Of a stretch of 64,000 bases of DNA, positions 26,562 through 39,500 are shown one piece after another (within the stretch, counting starts at the first letter, position 1; each line of letters begins with the position of its first letter). The DNA comes from Lottia gigantea (Eukaryota; Mollusca; Gastropoda; Lottiidae). The stretch lies in assembly GCF_000327385.1 (NCBI RefSeq), contig NW_008708400.1, forward strand, positions 297,707 through 361,706, given 5' to 3'. The position numbers and the translations under genes are program-made. Under the pieces are notes generated by a model. It was not told where the DNA came from. It made no database searches and worked only from the letters and a program-made list of their open reading frames with translations.

Positions 26562-29500
26562 TTATCCAAAGATAAAGCTGTTATCACGTGCTTTTTTCCT
26601 CAATGAGTCTACATAAATCCATTCCATGGCTCTGTAAGGGGACAGCAATTTACAGTAGTGCATACCAGCAAAGGCCGCAGGAAAGGCATCTACTTTACTA
26701 ACGAGTGCAGTTGATTGAAAAGTTACATCTGATGTAGTCTCTTTCCATGATGCACTTGAGGATATCCAATCAATACCAGTAGAGAAGACGTGATCCTTGA
26801 TAAACTTCATCGATCGCCCCATACTGTGAAATCTTTTTACTGCTGTCCTTGAAGATTGTTTTAGAGCTAGAGTCCATGCTTCCTTTAATTGAAATACAGT
26901 AGTAGTAGTATCATATACATGTAATCTGAATCATATTAATATTTTAAGACTTCTTCGTATCAAGAACTCTCAATATTATTAGATCTACATTTATAATACT
27001 TTGGCCACTTGAAAGAGACAATGCTTTTGGTGGTATTTAGTCTTTGGAGTCTGCATGAGTGTCATCTGCGCAACGTTGAACCGGTGGTGTTAAAGATTAA
27101 ACCACTTAAGTGTAAGAGATATTTCTGGTTATATTTTCATTTGCTTCTGTACAGACCTACTTCATATTTATAGTATAAGTTTGAAAACGATTAAGAGGCT
27201 ATGGTATCCCAAGGGAAAAGTTGCACTACCCTAATTCATAACCCCAAACCCTAGGACTATCGATGATCAACAGTATGTGTACCCACCTTGTTGATATCCA
27301 TACAGGTCTTAGAAGCAGTAGAATGTGGTTTATAACTTTTAGGTAATGCCTTGTATACGGCTTCTTTACTTTTTAATTTAGCATCTAATGAGTCTGGTGC
27401 GCTCATAACTGTTGATACATCCATCAGATTGTTGGCGTATGATAGGTAAGAATGGGTATTAATGGACTCGTAAGAAAAAGCTGTTTTCACTTCCGGTTTA
27501 GAAACAGGAAACGCTAAATTAGATTCCTCTTTATTGGTAACCTGAAACATTCTGAACAAGATGAAAAGATCTTCCGTCACACAGCATAGATCTGATCCAC
27601 TAACCATGAACACAATACCAGTTCTATGAAAAGTCTGGCCAATATACTTATATAAGTATTATGATGTAAGTGGTTGATGGTAGTCTTATATAAATCTAAT
27701 AAATAATTGTTTATTTTTATAGAATTATCTCCCTTGAACTATAACGCCGACGCCATTTTTCTTTTCACAAGGGTCCATTTTGAAACTCAGTTTTATCGTT
27801 TTACGCCTTGACGCACTAGGTTGGATACGCACATAACATGTCGCTTCTAGAAGTACACAGAGTAACTGTGGAAAATTGAATGAAACTGAATTCTATCAGC
27901 TGAGTGGGCCTGAACGAAAGTTGGGGTATTTAGTGCATTTGGAAAACCTTACCTTGAGTACTGATTTATCAAGACCAGAGATTAGATACTGGGCTGAAAT
28001 AGTCCAGCTGGATGATCTTTGTGGATTAACATCATTTCTTTTCATATCCAATATTGGCTAAAATAGTAATCAGTACAAACATCTCTGAAATTATCCCAAA
28101 CCATATACTTATTCTGACTTAAGAAAACTTTGATTTACACGTATATAAATAAGAATTGTCAGCATCCCGTTTCACAGTCCTACGACCAGTTTTCCTCCAG
28201 TTTAACGAACAGAATCCGTTGAAGAGTAGACTGTCAAAAGCGTTTTCAATAGTCAATAGTCAACGTGATAGCTGTGAGAGTTTTAACAGCGGCTTCAGAA
28301 GCTATTTATGAGGATTCTGGGGTAGGGTCATCATATAAACGAATTGGCTATATCTCTAGCTGTAGTTGACTTTTAAGTAACATGAAATACATACTTTGAA
28401 GAAAGAATCAGTTCTAGCATAAGCTTGATCTAATCTGTGCTTAGCGGACTTTAGTGCTGAACCAGCGGTTCCAATAGATGTCACCATAAAATCAGCAGTA
28501 TTTTTGGATATCAAGAGATGAGCTGCAGTGGAACTAATCTCAGATTTAATGTCATAGTTCAGTACGTTTGATGGCATGGTTCCTGATGCAAATTGACCAT
28601 GATTAACTCCAGTCATCATGATAACTGGTGTTCTATATTTAGCATCACTTCTCTTTGCAACATCACCTTTAAGTTCTCTAAAGTAGAAATAGGATACGTA
28701 CAGATAGTACTGAAGGAAACGGTAAAAATGCACATGGCCATTTATAAAAGTTTACTGTTGTATAAGAAAAAAGATGAGGAAGGACTGGTCAGATTCTCCT
28801 AGATGCCGATAGTAGCAGTCGTTTGAAATGCAATTGCTGATGCTTGGATGTTGCCCGTGTTGGATGCATGTTTAGGTTTTTCCATCAACATAGAATGCGA
28901 CACCGGTTCAAGAGGTTTATTTTTACTGCAGAGATCAATTTTTATGAAGATGGTTATCTTTTCATTATGAATACTTACTCAAATGTATCTGCTATTCTAG
29001 TTAATCTAGTTAAACCATCTAGATCACCAGATACAGTTAAAACTGGTATTGGATAATCAGCTAGTTTATTACCTTTGGTCAGATAGGACGCAAATAAAAT
29101 GATACCCTTTACTAATTTACTGTTACTTTTTCCATAGTTACCAACAAATACACCTGGAATAAATATTGTTATACTACATAGAAATATTTTGCAGGATTTA
29201 CCTGACATACATTTGGCATAGAGTTTCACTCTCTAAAACTCTTTTCGCTATTTGGATCCTTAAAGTAAAGAACTTTATAAACTGTGAAAGATGTGTTATC
29301 AGATGATACTGTCTTTGTGAACCGCTATTTAGACCCCTGTCCTCCAACTCGTGTGATAATGGCTTACATGAAAACTGTCATCCAGTAGATTAGATAGGAC
29401 AATAAATCGAATCTTCGAGTGCTCAAGGCTGTGGACGTTTAAAGAACCTCGCCAAAAGTCTTTGTAAAATCTCATTGCACATTACACGACGTCGACAGTC

Positions 29501-30852
29501 TCTTCTGATAAAAATAGAAAAGTGTTCTAGCCTGATCGGGACCGTTGCTACGCTAAATTTGGAAATCTATAATGTTGAAGCATTAAAAGGTTGCCAAAAC
29601 CGTCAAAGAAATGCGAAGTGAACAGCCATGATTTCTGAAATGGTTTAACGTTTTGAAATTAATCTTACCCCCTAAACTGTGACCAGCTACAAACACATTA
29701 TTTGTTTTCATTCCTGCTGCCTTTATTCTGGACACAGCCTGGGATATGGCACCGTTCAACTGTAGAGGATTAGGAAGGTTGAATGGGAAATCTTCCAATA
29801 AAGCGACCCATAATTTTAAATCAGATGTTTCTTGGATGTGTCTTGCTGGAATTCAAAGATATTGATTTTAACCATTGCTGATTCCTGGTTTCTGGTTTTT
29901 ATGTTTAGAATAATATCCAGCATCCAGAATGAATTTACGATGAACATTGTTTTTTATGTCATAAAAAATCTGAGTGAAAGTTTTTTTTCTGACTTATAAA
30001 CAGACAAGGTTGGAAAAAATATTAATGAAAAAAGGGGCGCAACTCGTGCCTGCAAGACTAGGTCAGTTCATAAACCAGTGACCTAGACTTACAATTTGTA
30101 AGACTTTGAAACTTTTATCAATTGTGCTTGATGACAGTTTCCAGCATCCACAGGTGACCCATGTGACATGCTAATGATCTCGTTCCTCAAATGAATTAAA
30201 TAATGACCTGTCCAATTTGATGAATATTACAATTATTTATAATCTAATCACAATCGAGACATTTTCTGGCAAAGGGGTGTAACTCGTAGACTATAGATTT
30301 GATAACGGCTTCCGGAGTAAAGCATTGCAAATATTAACCCCCAGTAAACATGTTGGATATCTTCTGATGAAGCACTATTATTATTAGCAGATCCAGGATT
30401 ACAAATACTTCAGCCAAATAATGAAAATTGACATGTACTTTTCTGCTTCAGTAGTAGAAGGTACCTTACGTAACGAAGTATGAACCGCAAATTGGCCCCA
30501 ACGAAATTAACCAAATATCATTACAAATAACTTAACATTGGAGGTAATACCTAATAAATGAACGCATATTTATTGTCCTTCAAACCACGTCTCCTGGAAC
30601 CGTTTACAAAACAAATTGCTTGTTGAAGAGCGTTGATTGTTCGATTTGAAAATCACTTTACGCCATAGTATTTCAATATTGTGAGCGAAACATACCTAAT
30701 GGTCTGTAGGCTCCACCTTTAATATCTGCACCAGGAACAATAATTAAAGCAGCATCAACTCCAGAAGTTTTTAATGGTGAGAGAATTTCAGATGTCACGC
30801 CCAATACTGTAGTAACACATCCTAACAGTAGTGTTACCTTTAAAATACCCAT
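26562..30852 (-). CDS. Secreted alpha/beta-hydrolase, copy 2 (seven exons)
   Basis: Minus-strand exons in transcript order: 30696-30852, 29669-29845, 28979-29153, 28395-28677, 27953-28057, 27287-27541, 26562-26882. The first six have exactly the lengths of copy 1 (157, 177, 175, 283, 105, 255); the last is one codon shorter (321 versus 324), giving 490 residues. The signal peptide, GHSLGG nucleophile, GDLDG and NHGQF are all kept, so the enzyme looks active. Exon 1 (53 residues) encodes the same protein as in copy 1 and exon 3 differs at about two residues. Exons 4 to 7 differ more, for instance NYDIKSEISSTAAHLL against NYDLASEISATAAFLL. Introns share little. Both copies read in the same direction, a head-to-tail duplication. 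Confidence 0.9.
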
Positions 30853-31142
30853 GGTGCTAGCTCGACTATCAACCCCAGAATGACATAGGACATCATGTTA
30901 AATATATTATTTGTGGAGTCATGTGGAAATGCTCTCACACGTTGATCAAGATCGGTCAAAATGACTCCCGCACTTGACCTTGAATTATTGGCCTACTTTC
31001 TATTACATGATAAGACTAGTGATGATTTTACAAAACAAAGACTGGATTCTTATACATATTTAGTTAACCTTAGTTAATTAAAATCTTTTCTGCTATGGTG
31101 ACATAATTTGGGTTTGGAATGTCAAGTTATCATAAACTTATA

Positions 31143-31318
31143 CCTTGACAGCAAGACACCTTTTTTGTATCATGGAAGTTTGTAAATGATCCGATATGAA
31201 TGGATTGTACGTTACCAGAATACAGCCTTCTGTCGAAGACTCTGATTTGTATTCCCTAGCGTACAATCAAATCAAATCGCCACAATCCGTAATATAAGAA
31301 AGCTGGTTACAGTCAAGG
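31143..31318. mobile_element. Small element with ccttgac termini
   Basis: The termini ccttgacag and cagtcaagg (one mismatch when inverted) enclose 176 bp. The internal word tggaagtttgtaaatg and the gaatacagcc word are shared with the element at 51453-51646, in the same order. No reading frame of note. A non-autonomous DNA element is inferred. Confidence 0.6.
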
Positions 31319-31860
31319 AATTAGTACGAAGTTCGTAACAGCTTGACATTGTGAAGATGCTGGTGTTGATAATATCCTAATATGCATATCGACAGCAACG
31401 GCAATGTAGAACCAATAGAACGGAAACAAACTTTTGACTTGAGGTTAACATAGTGGTTTTGTCAGTAACATTTGTTATATTTCATTTTTCATCTGCTCGG
31501 TGATACAGGCCAAAATAGTCGAGAGGAAAAATTACCTAGTCGTTCGACTATGACAAACATGCTCCGTGCATTATGAGCTAGGCCATATCACTCGGCCCGA
31601 AGTACGGTGTAAAATATCAGCCATAGCTTTCATGGCTTAGGACTGTTCTGAAAATGTTTTGGAGTTATAAAAAAAACTATTTAAGAAAAGGTATTGCAGT
31701 TTTCATGAAGGAAAAGGAATCGACCATTTATCTTGATATTTTAGTAATAAATAGCAAATAAATTTTATCAGAAATCATGAAAATCTAACTCATTATCAAT
31801 ATCATCTTCACAATGTCGAGCTATTACGAACTTCGTCTAATACCTTGACTGAAATTCCCT
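31319..31860. repeat. Inverted pair of about 55 bp
   Basis: The word acgaagttcgtaacagcttg and its continuation at 31327-31370 recurs inverted at 31795-31855, and a third copy lies at 51410-51450 beside the related element. It probably forms an outer part of the ccttgac element family. Confidence 0.55.
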
Positions 31861-33591
31861 GACGTGTTACAAAAAAAGAGAGTATATAGTTTGAAAATTT
31901 GAAAATACATCAATTTACACTTTCAAACTTGATGAAATTTCATTCACAGGCCTATCTTGATATATTTAGGGCATGATAAAACGCCAAAATTTGGGAGTCT
32001 GAAATTCCAATCTCGATTTGGACTTCTAAATGACAAGAAACGATTCGGGAAAACTTAGGAAGAGGAATATCTCGAAAATCATGTTTTTTCATACATCCTT
32101 GTCAAATCATACTTGTTTAGGTTTGTATGTCGTTTTTATAACCATGACTTGACAAAATGAAGAATTCATTCGAACTTGTAAAACCGGCTTTACTGCAGTG
32201 AATGAGTGAATAAATAAATAAATTACATTTACAGATACGTTTTAAAATTCTATGAGTCACATTTTTTTAATGATTTTTCCATAGTGAACGCAATACTTTG
32301 TCATCCCACCCAAATATATTTATTTAATAATTAACATATCTCATAATATATCTGAAGACTTGTAGCGTATTGAATTTATCTCCCGATTCCTGAAAAATAA
32401 AAGTAAAGTGGATCATTCAAAAAATAATCAATATACACATCAATATTTGTTTGGTCAGTGTGTCTTAGGTATTAGATGGTGAATGCCGACACTAGGACGA
32501 CTCTCGGAAGCAAAGGCACAGACATCAGAATATGAATGACATAGCAAAAACATGGACATAATACCATTTTATTTATTTTGCTGACTATTCATTAGTCCGA
32601 TATGTTCATACCATTACTTACGAATTCTTCCATTACGAATTATTATAATCCTTGATGTCAGTAAAGTAGTCAAGAAAACGTTTTGTCCACAAGGCGTCCT
32701 TTCAATTTTCTAGATTTCTCTCAGTGTGACGACATCAGTTAAAGAACATCAAAAATTACGAGATAAATATATGAGACTATCGCATTTTTCAATTTTTCAA
32801 ACATGTTTGAGATGAAAGGAATTTGAAGCCATAGATATAAGTTTATTTTCACACTTTTTTTTAGGTTTTAGCTAGACATCACAGGTCACAATTAATAACC
32901 TTCTAAACCACCACGCTAGTAGAGTAGACGTTTTCGTACTATATTAGTTTTGATGCGCTTGGGTAATTCACATTATAGTATTATATTATGCATAGAACAA
33001 GTTGGTAGAAAAATATACTCATTCAAATGTGAAATATAGTGTGAATGATGTCATTTGACCAAAGGTAAGATTTTTAACTTATCTGTATATTCAACATAAG
33101 TTTTAAGTTTTCAGATATTTATGCTTCTGTAATACTTGTTTAGTCTCAGCAAAGAAAACACTCCTTATTAAATAATGTAATGACTTCCTTCCGTTCAAGA
33201 TGTCCATTATCTCTTATATGTCTAAGCCAAAAATATGACATATATTGTCTCTTATACGTCTTAGCCGAAAGTATGACTTAGTCGTATAAACAAGGATATC
33301 AAAATCCATTGTCATTCTCTTATAACCTAGAATTTATTAATTTCCTATTGATTTCCCACTATAGCTTAGTATACAGTTGTTTATATTATTATAGTACACA
33401 CGACATAGAAAAATAGGTAAAGAAGCACAGGATAATACGGATACAGTTTGTCTTGATAACGCTGTCTATATGAGCATGTGGAATAGTATATCCATGTATA
33501 TTGATTTCTCAATGCAGCCTAGTATATGACCTAGAGTAAGTTGTTTATATAGTAACTATGCTTTAGAATTGATTTAACATCTAATTACAGT

Positions 33592-36500
33592 ATGGCTGTG
33601 TCAACATGTGTGTTGTTTACTGTGTTGGTAGTCTGTGTTAGAGGACAATTAGAATGGGAGAGATTACATGATGGTGCTGGGATAGCACCTAGTGCTAGAG
33701 TTAGTATGGGGTTTGGTTATGATCTCGCGTCTAATAAAATTATAGTATTTGGAGGTGGTCCTGGTCCTATGAACGATACCTGGATTTATGACGTGACTTC
33801 AGGTAAGGCATTTTATGTAAAATAACTTCTTAAACATTCTCTCTCCGAAAGACTTGTCGGCCACGAGGATCCAGTATGTAATAATAGTATTTCGTGGTAG
33901 TTCTAGTCCTATAAGTGATACATGTATTATTGTATTGTTAAGGCATCAGTAGCATAGGTGTAATTGAACACTATCTCTCCTAACGACTCGATGAATTGTC
34001 GGATAAAGACGATCCAGTATCTGATAAGATAAAATTTGATAGTAGTTCCAGTCCTATGAGCGATACATGTATTTATAGATTTTAGTAGATAGATTTAGAT
34101 TTTATCAAACAATATCTCGCCTAAAGACTCGACAAATTTTATTGTCGTATAAAGATAATTCAGTATCTAATAAGGTTATGGTAGTCCTAGGTTTCTAAGA
34201 GATACATGTATTTATTGTGAAAGGTATCAGTAGCATGGATTTTATTACATTATCTCGCCTAAAGACTCGATGAATTGGCGGATAAAGAAAAAAATTCATT
34301 GGTACTAGATGCTAAGAGTTTAATCAAACCAAGACATAATAAATGATTTATGCTTGTCATTTACATCACTATAGTGGTAAAGAAATACCTTTAAAAATCT
34401 TATAAAAACAACTATTTAAAATCTACACGAAACCTACAAGCACTGTTTGCCTTAGTCACTATTACCACAGGATAGGAAAAAGAATGATTACACTCGATAC
34501 TGGGATGACAATTATAAAACTCCGCGGTGCTTTATAAGGCACGCTGTTGAATCAAATATCTTAAACTTGTAGGTATTTGGAAAGAGGTGGTTGTTACAAA
34601 TGGACCTGAAGCCAGATTCAGTATGGTATCCGGTTTTAGCAATGGTAATTTCTATATATCAACTGGGGAAGGAGCTAACAAAGTATTCTTCAATGATATT
34701 TGGAGATTCGATATACTGTAAGCTATGTTTGTAACTTTTACTTGATAATAAACTGTTGGGAAACGTACGTACCCATCGCCGTTTCCTTCTGGTGTGACGC
34801 AAGTTGCCATCGCATGGGACCGAGTCCTCATGTTCAAATTTATGAAAACTGTAGGCTACACCAAAATCTAGAGAAATGGGTCTAACTAAAATAATCCAGC
34901 CGTTAATTCTTAAACGCCAAAATATTTAAAACTATTACACGGTTTTTAAGTTCGTTATGTTTTTTGGAAGTTGTTAGAAAACTACTGAACGGATTTAAAA
35001 TAAACGCCTAATCGTAGAGCAAATATTATGTCTCCTGCGTTTTCGAAGGATTATAACGAGCCATTATAAAGTCAATCACCGAAACTTACAATTAACAATT
35101 AGTACTCTCCGTTTTTAATTAACCATCTTAAAACAAATTCATAGATACATAGATAAATAACATACTTTAGAAATATTTTCAGTTATAATTCACGACGTTT
35201 TTGATAATGAAAACTTTTTAGAAAAAAATGCTCAAAATGCACCTCGGGCCATCTGAAATTTATTGGCTTCTGGGGTCCTCTGAAAGTTCCCGGAACCCGG
35301 CCCTCAGACCTCGCTAAGGGAGGGGTTGGAGGCTCTCATTTTTGCCCACCCACTACCCCCCTCAGGGTTCCCGAGCCCTATCAACTGAAATGTAATATTC
35401 CATACAATATAGTCTATTACATTTTCATGTCGTTTTGTGATAATTTTCTGGCGTCTAATTATTATCTTAAAATCTGTTTTTATCTCAGAACTGAGCTTTG
35501 GGAGAAGCTTCCAGAGCCAGATGGGTGAGTACATCTTGAGTTTAGTTATCTCTGTCTTGATTACGAACGACAATACACAATTTTAGAGTTTTGGGACCTT
35601 GCTACTTTCGGGAGCTAAACCTTTTGCCACAAGGTAAATTGGTTACAAGAATATGCACCGAGATAAATTTGTCACATGGTAAAATAGTCATATCACAGTA
35701 GTTCATAATATAAATATGAATTGGTCTCAATAATTTTGGTCAAATTGATTAATTTGGTCACACTGAGTAATTCGGTCACACTTCGTAATTTGGTCACAAT
35801 CAGTCACAAGATAAAATGAAATATGATCACAAGGTCAACGACCAAGGATAATTGGTAATTTGCTCACGACTTTTATCGATATTGGCTCAGTAGGTATACA
35901 TATAATTAATCTATTGAAACGAATTCATTTTGCAATCAACATATTTTTTTGATAATACAGTACATCACCAGAAGTTCGATATGGAGGTGTTGGTGGAATA
36001 TTTAACGGGGCAGATGAGTTCTATGTAAACATGGGTTTTGCTTCAGTCAGATACCCCAACACATACACTTACAATATTATTGAACGGAAGTGGAAATTAG
36101 GTGGCTATTTTATTCATTCATTCATTCGTTTATTTAATTAATTCATGGATTAGATACATGTGACATTTTATTTCTATCCGTGACGATATCACATCCGTTT
36201 ATCTCGTCTGATGAACTGGTAGGGTCATATTTGTCGGTCTAAATACATAGTAATTGGGAAAATGAATGGAGTTTTACGTCGTTCTTTTCTCTACCTAGAT
36301 GGGCTCATGAAGATGGGCGCCATGCAGTGTACAATGAGGAAACTTTTTTTAACAGGCCCAAGGATCTATAACGTGCACAGCCTATAACACTACTAGTCGC
36401 GTTTCCATGTCCATCCGACCTGCAAAACCTGCTTATATGCATATTGCGTTTATAAATAATGCAATTACCTTACCTCACGTGGATAGCTTGTGTTTGCTAT

Positions 36501-39500
36501 TTAAAACGGATGTATAAAAAAATGCTCGACTTAGATGATTAAAAAACAATATTGAAACTATTGCAGAAAACTGTGGAAATTGTAATGATTATGATCCAAG
36601 TCATCCCCATTCACGATGTTTACATACTGGTACTATGATAGATAAAGATGAATTTATACTGTTTGGTGGCTGTTTGGGGTATGTATAGATGGTTTTTCGG
36701 ATGCTTGATCACCCAATAATGTGAATAAAAGCAGGTTGAAAAGAATAATAGATCTAACACTTAAACATACTTTTTTACCTCCAATTTTCAGGAGTATGAT
36801 TTAATGAACTTCTATATAGGGATTTTTTAAAGGGACAGGTGGACCTTGTTGGGGGGTTGATTTGAGTCATGAAAATATTTAAATAGTCTTCAAAAGTATC
36901 AGAAATGTACGAAAATCGAATAATTCCTTCAAAAATATCTCAAACTAGGAATTGTACTCACTATTTCTATATATATATCTTTTCTATATATCATTTATTT
37001 AAAGATGACGAATCGTCATTTTGACATTCAAACGCAGGTAATTCTGGACTCACATGAATTTTGTAGGCTCAAATTTTGAGCTGTGAACATTATTGTTGAT
37101 TGCCTTAGTCACAAATATCCCGTTTCTGAAACTAAAGTATGATATGTCAAAAAGAATGGCACACCTGTCCCTTTAATTGTCTAAATCATTGATGTATTAT
37201 ATAAAATAATATTAAATCTTTGACTTTAGGGGAGGTGGAACTGGTGGCCCATGTCCTGGGGGTGATTCCTGGAGATATGGAAAATCTAAGACATGGAAAC
37301 GTCTTCCTGATTGTGCTGCTCCAAGGTATTGTTAACACCCTTTCAAAATAAAAGTACAATTCGACATTAATGCAGATCGTTTATTAAATAACAACCATCA
37401 ATCTGACTACGAAAAACTCTCACTGTGTAATTGGACGCTATTTCCGTATGCATCAACTTTCAAATGTAAGCCGATTCAATTTGTAAGACAACCTCAAAAG
37501 GATTATAGCCATCTCTTTTTTTGGAAAGAATAAGTTATATTTCACGACTGACCATTCTGGTCCGTAATCTAATACCTGCCTTATTATTATAATTTTCAGA
37601 ATGTATGGTGCAATGGCTATGTTGCCTTCATCACCCAGTAAAAAACGAGTTGTGATGTATGGAGGACGAGATACATCTAAAAACGTTATCAATGTAAGCC
37701 TTGAATATATTGTGAATTTATACAATTTTATAATTTATGTTCACTAGGAATATTCATGGCTTCACTTAGCACCATTCCAATATTCCATGCAACGTCGAAG
37801 ATTTCTGAAATACAAGCTTAAACGCAGCAGAATAAGACATTTCGGTTTAAATGACAATTTGGCACTGGAAAAATATGGGAATATTTAAGAAGCCAGATCA
37901 AATTTTTCTTGAATTTATTTCCCAATATAAATCATAAGGCCTAGGTATCATTTTCCCCATGGATATTTTGCCATGATGATAGCCATCTCATGTTTCTAAC
38001 TAGAGCCATATAAGTATTATTTATGTAATACATGTATTTCAGACTGATGGAATACAAGCTGACCAGATCTCAGTATTTGATCCTGATACAGATGAATGGA
38101 CCATCAGGAAAACGTCAGCTCTTGTAAGTAGGCTTAGATTATTATCTTTCATTTTTCTTCATCTTTAAATCTTTAATCTTAGATCTTAAAGTTACGATGT
38201 GGGCAAATAAACAGAATATGAAAAATTATATCTTAGTCTCTATTTGTCCACCAAATATTTTTTCGCTTCTGACCTTAATGGATAAACTTCTAAAAATAAT
38301 CCTGATCTTAATATATTATACAACATGAAACGCTCTTAGATTACATAACTCTATAGTCCTTGTTCCTATTGTCATCGCCTTATATATACACGTTCACCTG
38401 GTTCCGTACACGTTCACCTGGTTCCGTTCGCAAGAAAATTCTAATATGATGAAGACTAACAGTAGCGAACGCGTATTAGTGAGAACGGACTCTGACTCTT
38501 TCTCAAATGATTTATTTAGCAATATATGTCGTCGAGTTGTCTGAATGTTGTCGACGAGTTATCCAGGTTTGTCGATGAGTTATCTGTCGGCGAGTCGACT
38601 GAACACATTTTCAGCCTGGCAGCCTGGGTTATTATTTAGCAATTCCTGGAAGTCCCTTCCATAACACGGAATGCCAAATAATTTATAAGAAATATGATTA
38701 TTATACATATTATTGTCATAAAAGCATTTAGTCGACAAACCAATCTTGATCAAGCCTATTAATACAATTTCTGATGTATTTCATTTTAGAGTAATAACCA
38801 TCCTTCCAAAAGACAGAAGTCTGGCATGGTGGCGGGTCCAACTGGAATTTATATGTTTGGAGGCATAAGGTAAAGCATCATTGTTCTTATTGAAGTGAAA
38901 TATTACTCCTCTTTGAGCTTTTAAGAAATCATTTGCAACTAACACAATATGTGTTATTTCTGCAGGATAACTAATACCAATTCGATTCTCAACAAAAAGA
39001 TTTCGAAAGCAGATTGAACTACTCTTCTTGTATTCTTTTCGAGGTACTTGATGTTCCAACAACGAGTGATATTGTTTTATGCTGTTAACAATGCAAATTT
39101 AAATTTAGCTCGGCAGCAATGAATGATCTATGGATATTGAAAGGAAATGCTAATGATGTTGACAATGGAGAAAAAGTAGACTGCACATCAAATTTTATAG
39201 ACTTTCTAACAATTCATGGTATATTCATGGTAACAGGATGGGGTGTTTTACTTCAGTGGGGTGCTTTTATTGCCCGATATATGAAATTCAAGGATCCATT
39301 GTGGTTCCATTTGCATAGAGGTTTTCAGGTATGTTGATTTTATAGTAGAGATGTAAATGTTGAGATCAAGGTGGAATTAGCCTTCTGTATTTTGATTTCC
39401 AATCGTTGAAGGATCTCACAGTCTCGAAACTATGACTATTCCTGCGTTTCAAGGGTCTCGGTTCCTTTTCCAATATTATGACAAGAAGCATTTTTCTGGA

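Larger units (their letters stand above)
30853..33591. other. Gene-free spacer upstream of the hydrolase and kelch-b561 genes
   Basis: The two flanking genes diverge from here, so both promoters should lie within it. It contains a small inverted-repeat element (31143-31318), an inverted pair around 31319-31375 and 31795-31855, and short duplications at 33206-33290 and 33355-33570. No coding exon was recognised. Confidence 0.6.

Noticed and set aside
27876-28061. Plus-strand frame in hydrolase copy 2
   Set aside because: It is the antisense of exon 5 (27953-28057).
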